This document shows, in pieces, positions 9,438 through 18,228 of a stretch of 64,000 nt of DNA. The notes beneath the pieces are model-generated. The model saw only the letters and a list, made by a program, of their open reading frames with translations, was not told the DNA's origin and ran no database searches. Origin of the DNA: Olsenella sp. KGMB02461 (GTDB taxonomy: Bacteria > Actinomycetota > Coriobacteriia > Coriobacteriales > Atopobiaceae); NCBI RefSeq assembly GCF_012584445.1, contig NZ_JABAHI010000008.1, positions 1,470,937 through 1,534,936 of the forward strand. The letters run 5' to 3'. Each line of letters starts with the position of its first letter. Position 1 is the first letter of the stretch. A program made the position numbers and the translations under genes.

Positions 9438-9617
9438 TTAGTCCTCCAGCTTGATGTCGCGTTCTTCCACAACGCCTTCGACGTCGTCGGGATCAGTGGT
9501 CAGAGGGACGTCTACGCCCTCGGTCTCCTGCTCCACAGAGTTGGCGCCTTCTACCATCATGGGGTCGGCTTCGCTGGCTTTCACTTCGTCCATTTTTTTC
9601 TGGGTGTCGCTGCACAT
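9438..9617 (-). CDS. small acidic hypothetical protein (59 aa)
   Basis: 59 codons, too short for routine ORF calling. It starts MCSDTQKKMDEVKASEADPM and ends EERDIKLED, with about one third Asp/Glu, no membrane segment and no recognised domain. The case for coding is good: a strong Shine-Dalgarno (CGGAGGAACC) directly before the ATG at 9617, codon usage like the neighbours, a clear stop at 9438-9440 and a long hairpin just downstream. It lies in the same orientation as, and 196 bp downstream of, the YitT-like gene, so it could be cotranscribed. Function unknown. Confidence 0.72.
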   Translation of the reverse strand: MCSDTQKKMDEVKASEADPMMVEGANSVEQETEGVDVPLTTDPDDVEGVVEERDIKLED

Positions 9618-9813
9618 GGTTCCTCCGGTAGGTGTAAGGGTTTTGCTTCATGCAAAACGCTGCTAGAGAAGGGTTTACCCGGCAATGGAGGCGACTATGT
9701 CCAAACAGCTATTCAGGGGGGTTCATCAACAAAGAAGCCATAGCAGCTCTTGCGGCAGCTATGGCTTCAGCGTAGGAGTGGTGGGGGAGCGAGGCGGCAG
9801 GGTTTCTCGGCAG

Positions 9814-10743
9814 CTAGATGGAGCGAAAGCCTCGACCGATGATCTCAGAGCTGCTCACCATGGTCATGAAGCTTTGGGGCTCCTGCTCGGCGAGGAAGGC
9901 GCGGAAGCGGACGGCCTCGGGTCGAGAGAGCACCACGGTGATTTGGGTCATGGGCTTGCCGGAGAACGCGCCTTGGACTTGGGTGAGGGTAGCGGTGCGA
10001 TAGAGCTCGTTGACCAAAAAGTCGATGGCGGCGGCAGGGTCGGGGCAGAGCACGGTGCAGACCTTGGATTGGTTGAAGCCCTCGATGGCGTTGTCCACGA
10101 TGAGGGTTTTGGCGAGAAGGCCCAGGATGCAGAGGAGGCCCGTCTCGGCGCCGTAAAGAAAGACGGCGACAGCGACGATGGCGCCGTCGGTGGCAAGGAG
10201 CGCTTGGCCCACGCGCAAGTGGGTGCGACGTTTGAGGATGAGGGCAAGGATGTCGGTGCCGCCGGTGGATGCTCCCACATTGAAGACCAGCGCGCTGCCC
10301 ATAGCCGGCAACATCACGGCGAAGCAGAGCTCGAGCAGGGGGTTGGAGGTGAGCGGGGTGACTCGGGGCCAGATGATTTCGATGAGCGAGACGTAGAAGG
10401 AGAGGGCGAAGGAGGCGAAGACGGTCCAGCCCATGGTGCGAAGATCCAGCAGGATGAGGCCGGCGACCACCAGGATCAGGTTGAGCATCCACATGAAGTC
10501 GCCCACGTCGAACTGGGGCAGCAGCGTGGAGAGGATGATGGAGAGGCCCGAGGTGCCGCCCAAGGCGAAATGGTTGGGCGCCTTGAAGATGACGATGCCT
10601 ATGGCGGTGAGCAACAGTCCCACGTTCACAAAGAAGAAGGTGCGCCTAAAGCTGGGGAGCTCTCGGCGGCGGCGCATGCGCTCGCCGTTGGCTTTGTCTT
10701 CGGGGGTAGCGTGAATTCCTGGAGGCACCAGGGGCATGTCCAT
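9814..10743 (-). CDS. YitT family membrane protein (DUF161 + DUF2179)
   Basis: 309 aa. After a basic N-terminus (about 1-30), five to six hydrophobic segments contain the family hallmarks FKAPNHFALGGTSGLSIIL and NVGASTGGTDILALIL; the C-terminal part (about 220-305) is the soluble DUF2179 domain, with ITVVLSRPEAVRFRAF. Known members sit in the cytoplasmic membrane and have no firmly assigned substrate. The start codon is not strongly marked (ATG at 10743 or two codons later). The dispersed GGGTTTCTCGGC motif lies directly beyond its stop at 9800-9811. A long hairpin at 10795-10849 separates it from the dipeptidase gene upstream. Confidence 0.88.
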   Translation of the reverse strand: MDMPLVPPGIHATPEDKANGERMRRRRELPSFRRTFFFVNVGLLLTAIGIVIFKAPNHFALGGTSGLSIILSTLLPQFDVGDFMWMLNLILVVAGLILLDLRTMGWTVFASFALSFYVSLIEIIWPRVTPLTSNPLLELCFAVMLPAMGSALVFNVGASTGGTDILALILKRRTHLRVGQALLATDGAIVAVAVFLYGAETGLLCILGLLAKTLIVDNAIEGFNQSKVCTVLCPDPAAAIDFLVNELYRTATLTQVQGAFSGKPMTQITVVLSRPEAVRFRAFLAEQEPQSFMTMVSSSEIIGRGFRSI

Positions 10744-10794
10744 AGCGGCCAGAGCTCTTTTCGACGGATAGGAAGGATCGAGGGATAGAACGGG

Positions 10795-10849
10795 CGCCTG
10801 GCAAAAGCGCGCGGGGCCCAGGCGGTGCGATGCGCGCTTTTGCCAGGCG
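10795..10849 (-). terminator. long hairpin between pepD and the YitT gene
   Basis: 18-nt perfect arms (10795-10812 and 10832-10849) around a 19-nt loop, directly beyond the stop of the minus-strand dipeptidase gene. No T run follows in the minus sense, so termination is inferred from position and stem strength. Confidence 0.65.
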
Positions 10850-10861
10850 AGGCAGTGCGGA

Positions 10862-12433
10862 TTAGCGGTCGCTCATATTGAAGCGGTCGCGCATGTTCAC
10901 GCTAGTGGTAAAGAGCACCGCTGCCAAGACGTCATCGGTGGCTTTTTGGATAAGGTCGCAAGTTTTTTGGTTAGCGGCTTCTAGCGCTTGGGCGAGCCGG
11001 GCGCCGTCTAGCTGGGCGCAAGCGGCGTCGGTGGCTTCTACCTGGGCATGGCCTTGGCCTAGGGTGGCGTCTTGGTAGGCAGTAACGGTATTCCAGTTGC
11101 TGCCAAACTGGGCGTCGGCCAGGGCGGCGAGGATGCGGTTCTCCCAGTAGAAGGTCTCGGTGGTGGTGCGAGAGGCCACGTCCAGGTAGGCCGGGATGGA
11201 GTGGACGTTGGTGTAGAGCGGGATGAAGGTGGAGTAGGTCATGTCGCCCATGGCGGTCCATTGGATCGCCTTCAAGCCCTCGGGCGCATAGGGGCGGATC
11301 TGGATCAAGGCGCACTCGTTGTTGCGGTTGATGCCTATGGTGCGATAGTACTTGCGGGTGAGCTCGTTGCCGCGGGTGCCGTAAGGGTCGTAGGGCGTGT
11401 CCTGATAGTGGCTGGAGAGCACCTGCTTGACGTCTTCCACGGTGACCTTGTGCTCGGGCACGCGGCACCAGGGCAGATCGTCGCTCTCTGGCTGGTACTG
11501 GGCGTCGGGACCGTCGTAGGTGTCCGAGGGGTTCAGGCAGCGCTGCATATACCAGGCGCGGGGAGTGTTGTAGATGTGGTCGGTGTAATCGTGGCTGCCA
11601 AAGAGGATGCGGGGGTTCACGATGCGGGGCAGCCCGCGGAGGCGGTCCTTGTCGGCACTCATGGCGTTCACTGCAGAGGCCAACGCGCTTTTGGCGAGGG
11701 ACTGAGGCATGGCCAGGTTGAGCTTGTGGTCGATGATGAAGTCGATGATGTCGGCGCTGGCAAGATACTCGCTGCCGTCGCCGGTGGCGTCCAAAAGGTC
11801 GAGGCGATCGATGCCCAGCTGGTTGGGCTGGGTGACGTAGGCGTTGTCGGGCACGCGGCGGGCGATCCAATGGTGGCCGCCGATGGTCTCTAGGTACCAG
11901 ACCTCGTTTTCATCGGAGAAGGCGATGCCGTTGGACTCATAGGTGCCATAGCGCTCCAGCAGCCGTCCCAGGCGAAGGACGCCTTCGCGGGCGCAGGTGA
12001 TGTAGGGGAGCACCAAGGTGACCAGGTCTTCCTCGCCAATGCCGCCCGGCTTCTCGGGGAGGTGGCCTGGCTGGCCTTGGACGCCTTGGGCGGGCTGGTA
12101 GGCCACCAGGGGGTCTGCGCCTAAGACGCGGGGATTGGTGGTGATGGTCTCAGTGGCGCTCATGCCCACATTGGAGTCGTTGACGCCGGCTTCTGCCCAA
12201 ATGCCCTCTTTGGGATCCACGTTGGGCATGGCGGTATAGCGCTGAGGGGTCTCTGTCAGCTCGATATCCAGATGAGAGATGGCGCAGTGGTAGTGGCGGG
12301 GCTGATCGGCAGGCTCGACCACCACCATTTTCTTGGGGCAAAAGGCACCGTCGCCGTCGTCCTCGTCGCGGGCGATCATGGTGGAGCCGTCGTAGGTGGC
12401 GCCCTTGCCTACCAACAATGTTGTGCAAGCCAT
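10862..12433 (-). CDS. pepD: C69 family dipeptidase (cytosolic)
   Basis: 523 aa with the start I prefer (ATG at 12433, AGAGAGG six nt upstream); an in-frame start ten codons earlier is possible. Ntn-hydrolase of the PepD family, which cleaves a broad range of dipeptides. The N-terminus MACTTLLVGKGATYDGSTM supplies the nucleophilic Cys (Cys3) followed by the conserved DGSTMIARDEDD segment; further family features are AEAGVNDSNVGMSATET and the FSDENEVWYLETIGGHHW region. No signal peptide, so it acts in the cytoplasm. It is transcribed away from a secreted member of the same family across a 524-bp AT-rich region, suggesting paired roles in peptide use. Confidence 0.92.
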   Translation of the reverse strand: MACTTLLVGKGATYDGSTMIARDEDDGDGAFCPKKMVVVEPADQPRHYHCAISHLDIELTETPQRYTAMPNVDPKEGIWAEAGVNDSNVGMSATETITTNPRVLGADPLVAYQPAQGVQGQPGHLPEKPGGIGEEDLVTLVLPYITCAREGVLRLGRLLERYGTYESNGIAFSDENEVWYLETIGGHHWIARRVPDNAYVTQPNQLGIDRLDLLDATGDGSEYLASADIIDFIIDHKLNLAMPQSLAKSALASAVNAMSADKDRLRGLPRIVNPRILFGSHDYTDHIYNTPRAWYMQRCLNPSDTYDGPDAQYQPESDDLPWCRVPEHKVTVEDVKQVLSSHYQDTPYDPYGTRGNELTRKYYRTIGINRNNECALIQIRPYAPEGLKAIQWTAMGDMTYSTFIPLYTNVHSIPAYLDVASRTTTETFYWENRILAALADAQFGSNWNTVTAYQDATLGQGHAQVEATDAACAQLDGARLAQALEAANQKTCDLIQKATDDVLAAVLFTTSVNMRDRFNMSDR

Positions 12434-12957
12434 AGCATTCCTCTCTGGTCGGTGAGCAGCCATTTTATTTTAAGACTCTGTCCCATAACTCTGGAACAAG
12501 GGGTAAAAAGCGGGAAAAACGGCCTGGAAAAATTGCCATAAATATAGATAAATACGCATTGATATGCATATTTTAGTATTTAGCGCATAGTGCATAAATA
12601 AAAGACCGTGCAATTAAGAAACTGCGCTCTAATGTGTTAAAGAGCACGTTAACCCTGTGTAGTGTCTTGTTAGGCACCCTATAGAAACGAATGAAAATCA
12701 ACCGTTACCGCATAAAAACCCACCGCTCGTCGGTGAATAAGCACCCTTGGAAGTTTCAGTGACATATCGACAAAGAAGGGAGTATCCTAATAGTTGCTGA
12801 AAGGGAGCTAAAGCTTCGCGGGCCCATAGAGAGTAACCGGTCGCGAAGGGGGAGCGGCTCCGTGGAGCTGTTGGGGTTTGAGGCTTTTGAGCCTTTCCCA
12901 ACACGTCTGTTGGCAGAGAGAGGGACTCAATCCGGAGTCCCCGAGAAAGGGATGCCT
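12434..12957. promoter_or_regulatory. 524-bp divergent promoter region between two C69 peptidase genes
   Basis: No gene seen. The centre (about 12530-12720) is much richer in A/T than the flanks and holds several TATA-like stretches (for example around 12545-12600) that could serve promoters in both directions. No operator could be assigned with confidence. Confidence 0.5.
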
Positions 12958-15930
12958 ATGAAGACTCGATGGTTCAACAAGGCGATGACCGGCTTGGCAC
13001 TGGGTGCCGCAGCCATCATGGCCCTCCCGGTAAACGCGCTGGCGTGCACTCAGGTGTGGATGCCCGACACGTATACCAAGGAGGCCAATACCTGGTATGC
13101 CGGCCGTGCCGAGGACACCGCCGCCCGCCAAGCAAAGATCTTTGGCGTGGAGCCCGCCCATGAGGCTGGCTTCGTCTATCAGTCAAACGAGAACGGCGAC
13201 TTTGCCGAGGGCGACAACTTCCAGTGGACCTCTGACACGCCCACCTATCGCTATACCTATGTGCGCGACCACGGCGACAATGGCTGGGAAGGCGCTAAGA
13301 ACGCCTATTCCGCCGCCGGCATCAACGAATGGGGCGTGTCTTGCTCGGCCACGCTGTCCACCTATCCCAGCTCCGAGATCAGGGCACTTGACCCCGCGGT
13401 AGACAGCGGCGTGGGCGAGTTCAACTACGTGGCCTTGGCACTGGGCCAGAACAAGACCGCCAAAGACGCCGTGGCGTTCCTAGGCTCCTTGGTCGATAAG
13501 TACGGCTCTTGCTCCTCTGACCAGCTCATCATTAGCGACGCTCACGAGTCCTGGATGTTCTCCGTGGTTTCCGGCCACCAGTGGCTGGGCTTCCAGCTGC
13601 CTGAGGACAAGGCCTCTGTGAACCCCAACATGGGTTCGCTCACCTATCCTGAGGACTTGGACCTCTCTGACGCCGCCAAATGCCTCCACTCCAAGGACCT
13701 GGTGGAGATGCCCAAAAAGGCTGGTGTGCTCAAGTACTTCGAGGGCGCTGATGGCAAGCCCGACGAGACCAAGCCTGACATCGCCAGCACCTATGCCCGT
13801 GCCGACGAGGGCGCGGGCCAGTTCTCCCGCTTTGTCATTGGCCGCGCCTACTTCGACGGTCTTGACGGCGTGGATTACTACGTGAGCGGCGGCCGCATTC
13901 TTGATGTGACCGATGGCCGCACCTTGTTCTTCACCCCTGGCAAGGGCGACTGGACCACTACGGACATGATCCGCTCGCTGGCCGCTCGCGCCGACACTGT
14001 CACCGGCCTCAAGAAAGGCGTCGCCAATACTGTTACCGGCGTTGGCCGCCAGGACTCCCTCGAGAGCCACATGTTCGAGATCAATCGTGTGGCGAGCGCT
14101 GACGCCTCCAAGGACGATACCGCAGAGGCCACCGTTGAGTGGCTTGCCCTCAATCGTGATGACTTCTCCCTGGCAGTACCTTCCTTTGGCGGCTTGATGA
14201 CCGAGGTCAATCCTCGCTATGGCACCCAGGATCTCGACCTTGCCCACCAGGGTGGCAGCGGCTATCGCGACAACCTTGACGAGGCTCTTAAGGCCGGTCC
14301 CTGGGACTACTACATGCCCTACGTGATGATGGACGTGAACACCATCTGCAACGCTGACCGCGCTGAAGTAGGCGAGACGGTCCACGCCTATATCCGTGCC
14401 CTCCAGGACAACTTCGTGACCCAGAACGAGGCCGTCAAGACTCACATCAGGGCTCTCTCTGGCGATGCGCAGATTGCTGCCGCCAATCTTGCCAGCAGCG
14501 TGGCCACCGAGCAGGCTCATGCCAAGTACATGACCCTTCTCACTGAGCTTCGCACCTGGCACAACGGCGACCATAAGACCCCCTTTGTTCCCAGCGACTA
14601 TGACGCTGAGAGCGATTCTGTTAAGACACCTATGACCTACGCTGACGAGGTCACCGATCCTTATGTCCTCAAGGATGACGTGGTCTCCGATGGCTCGGGC
14701 GCCAAGCCTGCCGACCAGTGGGTCATCATGGATGGCAAGCAGGTCCACGTGGACGCCGACGGCAAGATCCAGACCGGCCTTCAAAAGATCGACGGCATCG
14801 ACTTTGTCATGGGCGAAGACGGCACTGTACAGACCGGCTTTGTCAAGGTGGGCGACAAGACCTACTATGCCGCTCCCGAGGCCAAGACCGGTTGGCAGAC
14901 CATCGACGGCAAGGATTACTACTTTGGCACCGATGGCGTAATGGTCACCGGCAAGCAGACCATCGACGGCAAGAACTATCTCTTCGATGCCAACGGCGTC
15001 TCTCAAACTGGGTGGCAAAAGGATGGCGACAAGACCTCCTATTACAGCCCTGACATGGCCACTGGTTGGAAAGAGATCGACGGCAAGACCTACTACTTTG
15101 GCGACGACGGCGCCATGAAGACCGGCATCACCAAGGTGGGCGACAAGACCTACAACCTGGGCGACGACGGCGCCATGAAGACCGGTGTCTACACCGTAGA
15201 CGGCAAGCTCATGGCCTTTGGCGAGGACGGCGCTCAGGCGACCGGTTGGGTCACCGTGGACGAGACCCCGTACTACCTGCCTGAGGATGGCTCCAAGGTC
15301 GATCCCGGCTGGCAGAAGATGGACGGCACCTGGTATCTCTTCGGCGAGAATAACGCTGCCAAGACCGATTGGCAGGCAGTGGGCGGCAAGTGGTACCTCA
15401 TGGACGAGGACGGCTCCATGCTCTCCGGCTGGCAGAAGGACGGCGACACCTGGTACCTGCTGGGCGGCCCCGAGGACGGCGCCATGAAGACCGGCTGGCA
15501 GAAGGTCGGCGGCACCTGGTACCTGCTCGACGGCTCTGGCGCCATGAAGACCGGCTGGCAGGCAGCCAATGGCAAGTGGTACTTGCTGGGCGGCGCTGAC
15601 GACGGCGCCATGAAGTCCGGTTGGCAGAAGGTCGGTGGCACCTGGTACTTGCTGGGCGGCGCTGACGACGGCGCCATGAAGTCCGGTTGGCAGCTGGTGA
15701 ACGGCAAGTGGTACTACCTTGGCGGCTCCAACGACGGCGCCATGAAGACCGGCTGGCAGGCAGTCAACGGTTCCTGGTACCTGCTGGGCGGCGCTGACGA
15801 TGGCGCTATGAAGACCGGTTGGCAGATCGACAACGGCAAGCTCTACCTGCTGCGCTCCGACGGTTCCATGGTAAGCAACACCCGCATAGGCGGCTTCACC
15901 ATCGGTGCAGACGGCGCTGTGAGGTTCTAA
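12958..15930 (+). CDS. secreted C69 dipeptidase with C-terminal cell-wall/choline-binding-type repeats
   Basis: 990 aa from the ATG at 12958 (GAAAGGG seven nt upstream; ATG at 12952 is too close to it). A classic signal peptide (basic start, hydrophobic core to about residue 23) ends ...VNALA, and the next residue is Cys30, followed by TQVWMPD, so signal peptidase I cleavage would itself expose the Ntn nucleophile. Peptidase domain about 30-560, with AEDTAARQ, AGINEWGVSCSATLS and DAHESWMFSVVSGHQW. From about 590 to the end run some 18 aromatic-rich repeats of the GWQ...GGTWYLL...GAMKTGW type that bind choline or other wall polymers. Predicted to be cell-surface bound, feeding dipeptides to the cell. 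Confidence 0.9.
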   Translation: MKTRWFNKAMTGLALGAAAIMALPVNALACTQVWMPDTYTKEANTWYAGRAEDTAARQAKIFGVEPAHEAGFVYQSNENGDFAEGDNFQWTSDTPTYRYTYVRDHGDNGWEGAKNAYSAAGINEWGVSCSATLSTYPSSEIRALDPAVDSGVGEFNYVALALGQNKTAKDAVAFLGSLVDKYGSCSSDQLIISDAHESWMFSVVSGHQWLGFQLPEDKASVNPNMGSLTYPEDLDLSDAAKCLHSKDLVEMPKKAGVLKYFEGADGKPDETKPDIASTYARADEGAGQFSRFVIGRAYFDGLDGVDYYVSGGRILDVTDGRTLFFTPGKGDWTTTDMIRSLAARADTVTGLKKGVANTVTGVGRQDSLESHMFEINRVASADASKDDTAEATVEWLALNRDDFSLAVPSFGGLMTEVNPRYGTQDLDLAHQGGSGYRDNLDEALKAGPWDYYMPYVMMDVNTICNADRAEVGETVHAYIRALQDNFVTQNEAVKTHIRALSGDAQIAAANLASSVATEQAHAKYMTLLTELRTWHNGDHKTPFVPSDYDAESDSVKTPMTYADEVTDPYVLKDDVVSDGSGAKPADQWVIMDGKQVHVDADGKIQTGLQKIDGIDFVMGEDGTVQTGFVKVGDKTYYAAPEAKTGWQTIDGKDYYFGTDGVMVTGKQTIDGKNYLFDANGVSQTGWQKDGDKTSYYSPDMATGWKEIDGKTYYFGDDGAMKTGITKVGDKTYNLGDDGAMKTGVYTVDGKLMAFGEDGAQATGWVTVDETPYYLPEDGSKVDPGWQKMDGTWYLFGENNAAKTDWQAVGGKWYLMDEDGSMLSGWQKDGDTWYLLGGPEDGAMKTGWQKVGGTWYLLDGSGAMKTGWQAANGKWYLLGGADDGAMKSGWQKVGGTWYLLGGADDGAMKSGWQLVNGKWYYLGGSNDGAMKTGWQAVNGSWYLLGGADDGAMKTGWQIDNGKLYLLRSDGSMVSNTRIGGFTIGADGAVRF
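14880..15870 (+). repeat. tandem wall-binding repeats in coding DNA
   Basis: Around 60-bp units encoding GxMKTGWQxxxGxWYLLG. Copies between about 15480 and 15840 are nearly identical at DNA level (GGCGCCATGAAG followed by CCGG and GGTAC blocks recur), so slippage or recombination could change copy number. Confidence 0.8.
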
Positions 15931-16201
15931 GCTTTCCTCTCGCCTCGACCACGCCCTACCCCAAAGCCTCCCCATCGCTCTCTTGCGGCGGGGAGGCTTT
16001 TCTCGGTAAGAAAGAAAACGTTGATGCAAAGGGCGCAGGCTTTCGCCACAGGTGCCCGAGCTGTCGGGTAGTATGGAACACGGGTGTGCTGCCGAGAAGA
16101 TCGGCCCTCATAGCCGGGGCGGTTCGTTTGGCTGCATCATTCTTTTAGGTGTGAGAGGCGTCTCTTTGGGCCGCGGCGGCGCGGCTGCAGGAAGGATGTT
16201 C

Positions 16202-16813
16202 ATGGCCAACCGAGCTCCACTGTCTGCGGGCCGTATGACCCGCATCGCGATGATCGCTGCGCTCTATGGAGCGGCCACGTTGGTGACCATGCTCTTTTTG
16301 GGCGGATTGGCCTGGGGCCCGGTGCAATTTCGCATCTCCGAGGCGCTCTGCGTGCTTGCCTTGTTCACGCCGGACGCCATCGGCGGCTTGGCCTTGGGAT
16401 GCGCGGTGGCCAACACCTGCAACATAGTGCTGGGGGGCACCGGCACGCTGGGGCTTCTGGACGTGGCCTTTGGCACTTTAGCTACAGCGCTGGGAGCTTG
16501 GTTTACCTGGCACTTCAGGGCAAAGCCGGCGCTGGCCGTAGCAGGCCCGGTGATCTTCAACGCCCTCATCGTGCCGGCCTATTTGCCGCTCATGCTAATG
16601 GGCTTGGGGTTTTACACCATTCCCTTCACCTCCATCTCGCTGGACGGGGCCTGGGGCGCCATGTACCTCTTTGGCGTGGCCGCCACGGCTCTGGGCGAAG
16701 GGGTCACCATGTACTGTCTGGGCTTGCCGCTGGCGCGTGCCCTCAAACGCACGCCCTTGCCCGGCCTTCTCGCGTCTGACGGCGCCGTTCCGGCTCAAGG
16801 GGGCCGTTCATGA
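16202..16813 (+). CDS. queT: QueT family transporter (queuosine-precursor ECF S-component type)
   Basis: 203 aa from ATG 16202 (AGGAAGG, 6-nt spacing); upstream in-frame ATGs lack ribosome-binding sites. Six hydrophobic segments. Family signature residues include RMTRIAMIAALYGAATL at the start and GPVQFRISEALCVLALF with the GG.ALGCAVANTCN stretch. Proteins of this family are substrate-binding membrane subunits of energy-coupling-factor transporters, thought to import queuosine precursors; the ATPase and T subunits are not here. The downstream glycosyltransferase gene overlaps it by ATGA. I looked for a preQ1 riboswitch in the 270-bp leader and saw none I could defend. Confidence 0.85.
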   Translation: MANRAPLSAGRMTRIAMIAALYGAATLVTMLFLGGLAWGPVQFRISEALCVLALFTPDAIGGLALGCAVANTCNIVLGGTGTLGLLDVAFGTLATALGAWFTWHFRAKPALAVAGPVIFNALIVPAYLPLMLMGLGFYTIPFTSISLDGAWGAMYLFGVAATALGEGVTMYCLGLPLARALKRTPLPGLLASDGAVPAQGGRS

Positions 16814-18228
16814 ATCCTGTCATCGTCATCCCGTCCTATTGGGCCTCCACCGAGGAGCGTGTGGGCGGCTACGACCACGCTACTCCGGTAGGTACTCCCA
16901 ATCCGGAGCTGGCCCGTTGCCTGGAGTCCTTGGAGCAGGTGCGCGGCGTGGTGCGCACCATCATCTTGCTGGTGGCCTCCCCTGAGTCCGAGCGGCGAGC
17001 CCGCGCCCAGGTGGACGCCATCTGCGCCGAGCACCCCAACCTCTCGCCCCTGGTCGTCGGCGAGGCCGAGGGCCGCGTGCTCCAAAACTGCGTGGTGGAG
17101 ATCGCCCCGCGGCTCACCGGCGAGTGCGTGAGCCTGCGCGGCTACGGCGCCATTCGCAACATGGGACTGGTGGCCGCGGCAGTCTTTGGCCACGACGTGG
17201 TGGTTTTCTTGGACGACGACGAGGTGGTGCTCTCGCCCTCCTTCTTGGCAGAGGCTGTCTATGGCTTAGGCCAGCGCACCCGTCAAAACCTGCCGGTGCT
17301 GGTGAAGAGCGGCTACTTCATCGACGAGGACGAGTCCTGCCTGGCCAGCGAGGATCTTGCCTGGTATGACAGCGACTGGGACAAGAACCTGCAGTTCAAC
17401 CGCTGGATGCGCGAAGCCCAGGCAGGCCCGCGCATCTCCAGGTCCAGCTTCATGTGCGGCGGCTGCATGGCCATCTGCGCCGAGGCCTACTCCCGCGTGG
17501 CCTTCGACCCCTTCATCACCCGCGGCGAGGACATGGACTACCTGTTCAACCTGCGCCTCTATGGCTTGGACGTGTGGTTCGACAACCAATGGCGCGTCAT
17601 GCACCTGCCGCCCTCCACGCCGCGGCCGGCCAACCGCTTCCGCCAAAACGTCTTTCGATGGGTCTACGAGCGGGCCAAGCTCGCCCGAGCTGCCACCAAG
17701 ATCGACCTCAACCAGGTGACGCCGGAATCCCTGATGCCCTACCCGGGCCCCTGGATCTCCGACGACCTGGACCGCCGCATCGCCTCCACCGCGCTGCGCC
17801 GGGCCCTGGGCACCCCCGACCACGCCGAGTATCTGGCCATCTGGCGCTCCGGGCTCAAAGAGGCGGCCGCCAATGCCGAGAACCACGTGCTCTCCTACCT
17901 GAGCTTCATGAGTTGGTGGCCCTCTATCATCAGCCGGCTGTGGTCCGAGCGCCAGGTGGCCGCCTGGCTCTTCGACCATGGGACCCCTCCGGGAATCCCT
18001 GCTCAGAACCCCTACCTGGCGCCGGCTTCCACCGCTGATTCCACCATGGCGGCTGCTCAAGCGCAGTCGGGAGTCACTGGCTCCATGGACGAAGCCTGGG
18101 AAGACGCTCAGGAGGCGGTGGAGGTTGCCCAGGAGCAGGAGGAGTCCTTCTCGGCAGCTAAGGATGCCCTAGAGGCGTCCGAGCAGGATGCCGTCGGCGA
18201 GCCGGACGGTGCCCATGGCGCGCGATAG
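16810..18228 (+). CDS. family 2-like glycosyltransferase
   Basis: 472 aa; its ATG overlaps the queT stop (ATGA), implying translational coupling. A GT-A fold is suggested by the start NPVIVIPSYWAS, the nucleotide-sugar/metal motif FLDDDE at about 133-138, and RSSFMCGGCMAICAEAY followed by TRGEDMDYLFNLRLYG, the region that normally holds the acceptor-side acidic residues. No membrane segment. The last 80 residues are low-complexity, Ala/Glu-rich and probably disordered. Acceptor and donor are unknown; its place in an operon with a LytS-type kinase hints at envelope polysaccharide or glycolipid synthesis, which is inference only. Confidence 0.75.
   Translation: MNPVIVIPSYWASTEERVGGYDHATPVGTPNPELARCLESLEQVRGVVRTIILLVASPESERRARAQVDAICAEHPNLSPLVVGEAEGRVLQNCVVEIAPRLTGECVSLRGYGAIRNMGLVAAAVFGHDVVVFLDDDEVVLSPSFLAEAVYGLGQRTRQNLPVLVKSGYFIDEDESCLASEDLAWYDSDWDKNLQFNRWMREAQAGPRISRSSFMCGGCMAICAEAYSRVAFDPFITRGEDMDYLFNLRLYGLDVWFDNQWRVMHLPPSTPRPANRFRQNVFRWVYERAKLARAATKIDLNQVTPESLMPYPGPWISDDLDRRIASTALRRALGTPDHAEYLAIWRSGLKEAAANAENHVLSYLSFMSWWPSIISRLWSERQVAAWLFDHGTPPGIPAQNPYLAPASTADSTMAAAQAQSGVTGSMDEAWEDAQEAVEVAQEQEESFSAAKDALEASEQDAVGEPDGAHGAR

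Noticed and set aside
13480..16029. 849-codon minus-strand open frame opposite the secreted dipeptidase
   Set aside because: Antisense shadow of the repeat-rich gene; repeats are inherited from the plus-strand repeats.
16014..16201. preQ1 riboswitch before queT
   Set aside because: No recognisable preQ1-I or -II core could be traced by eye; only GC-rich DNA and a TGCCGAGAAG motif.
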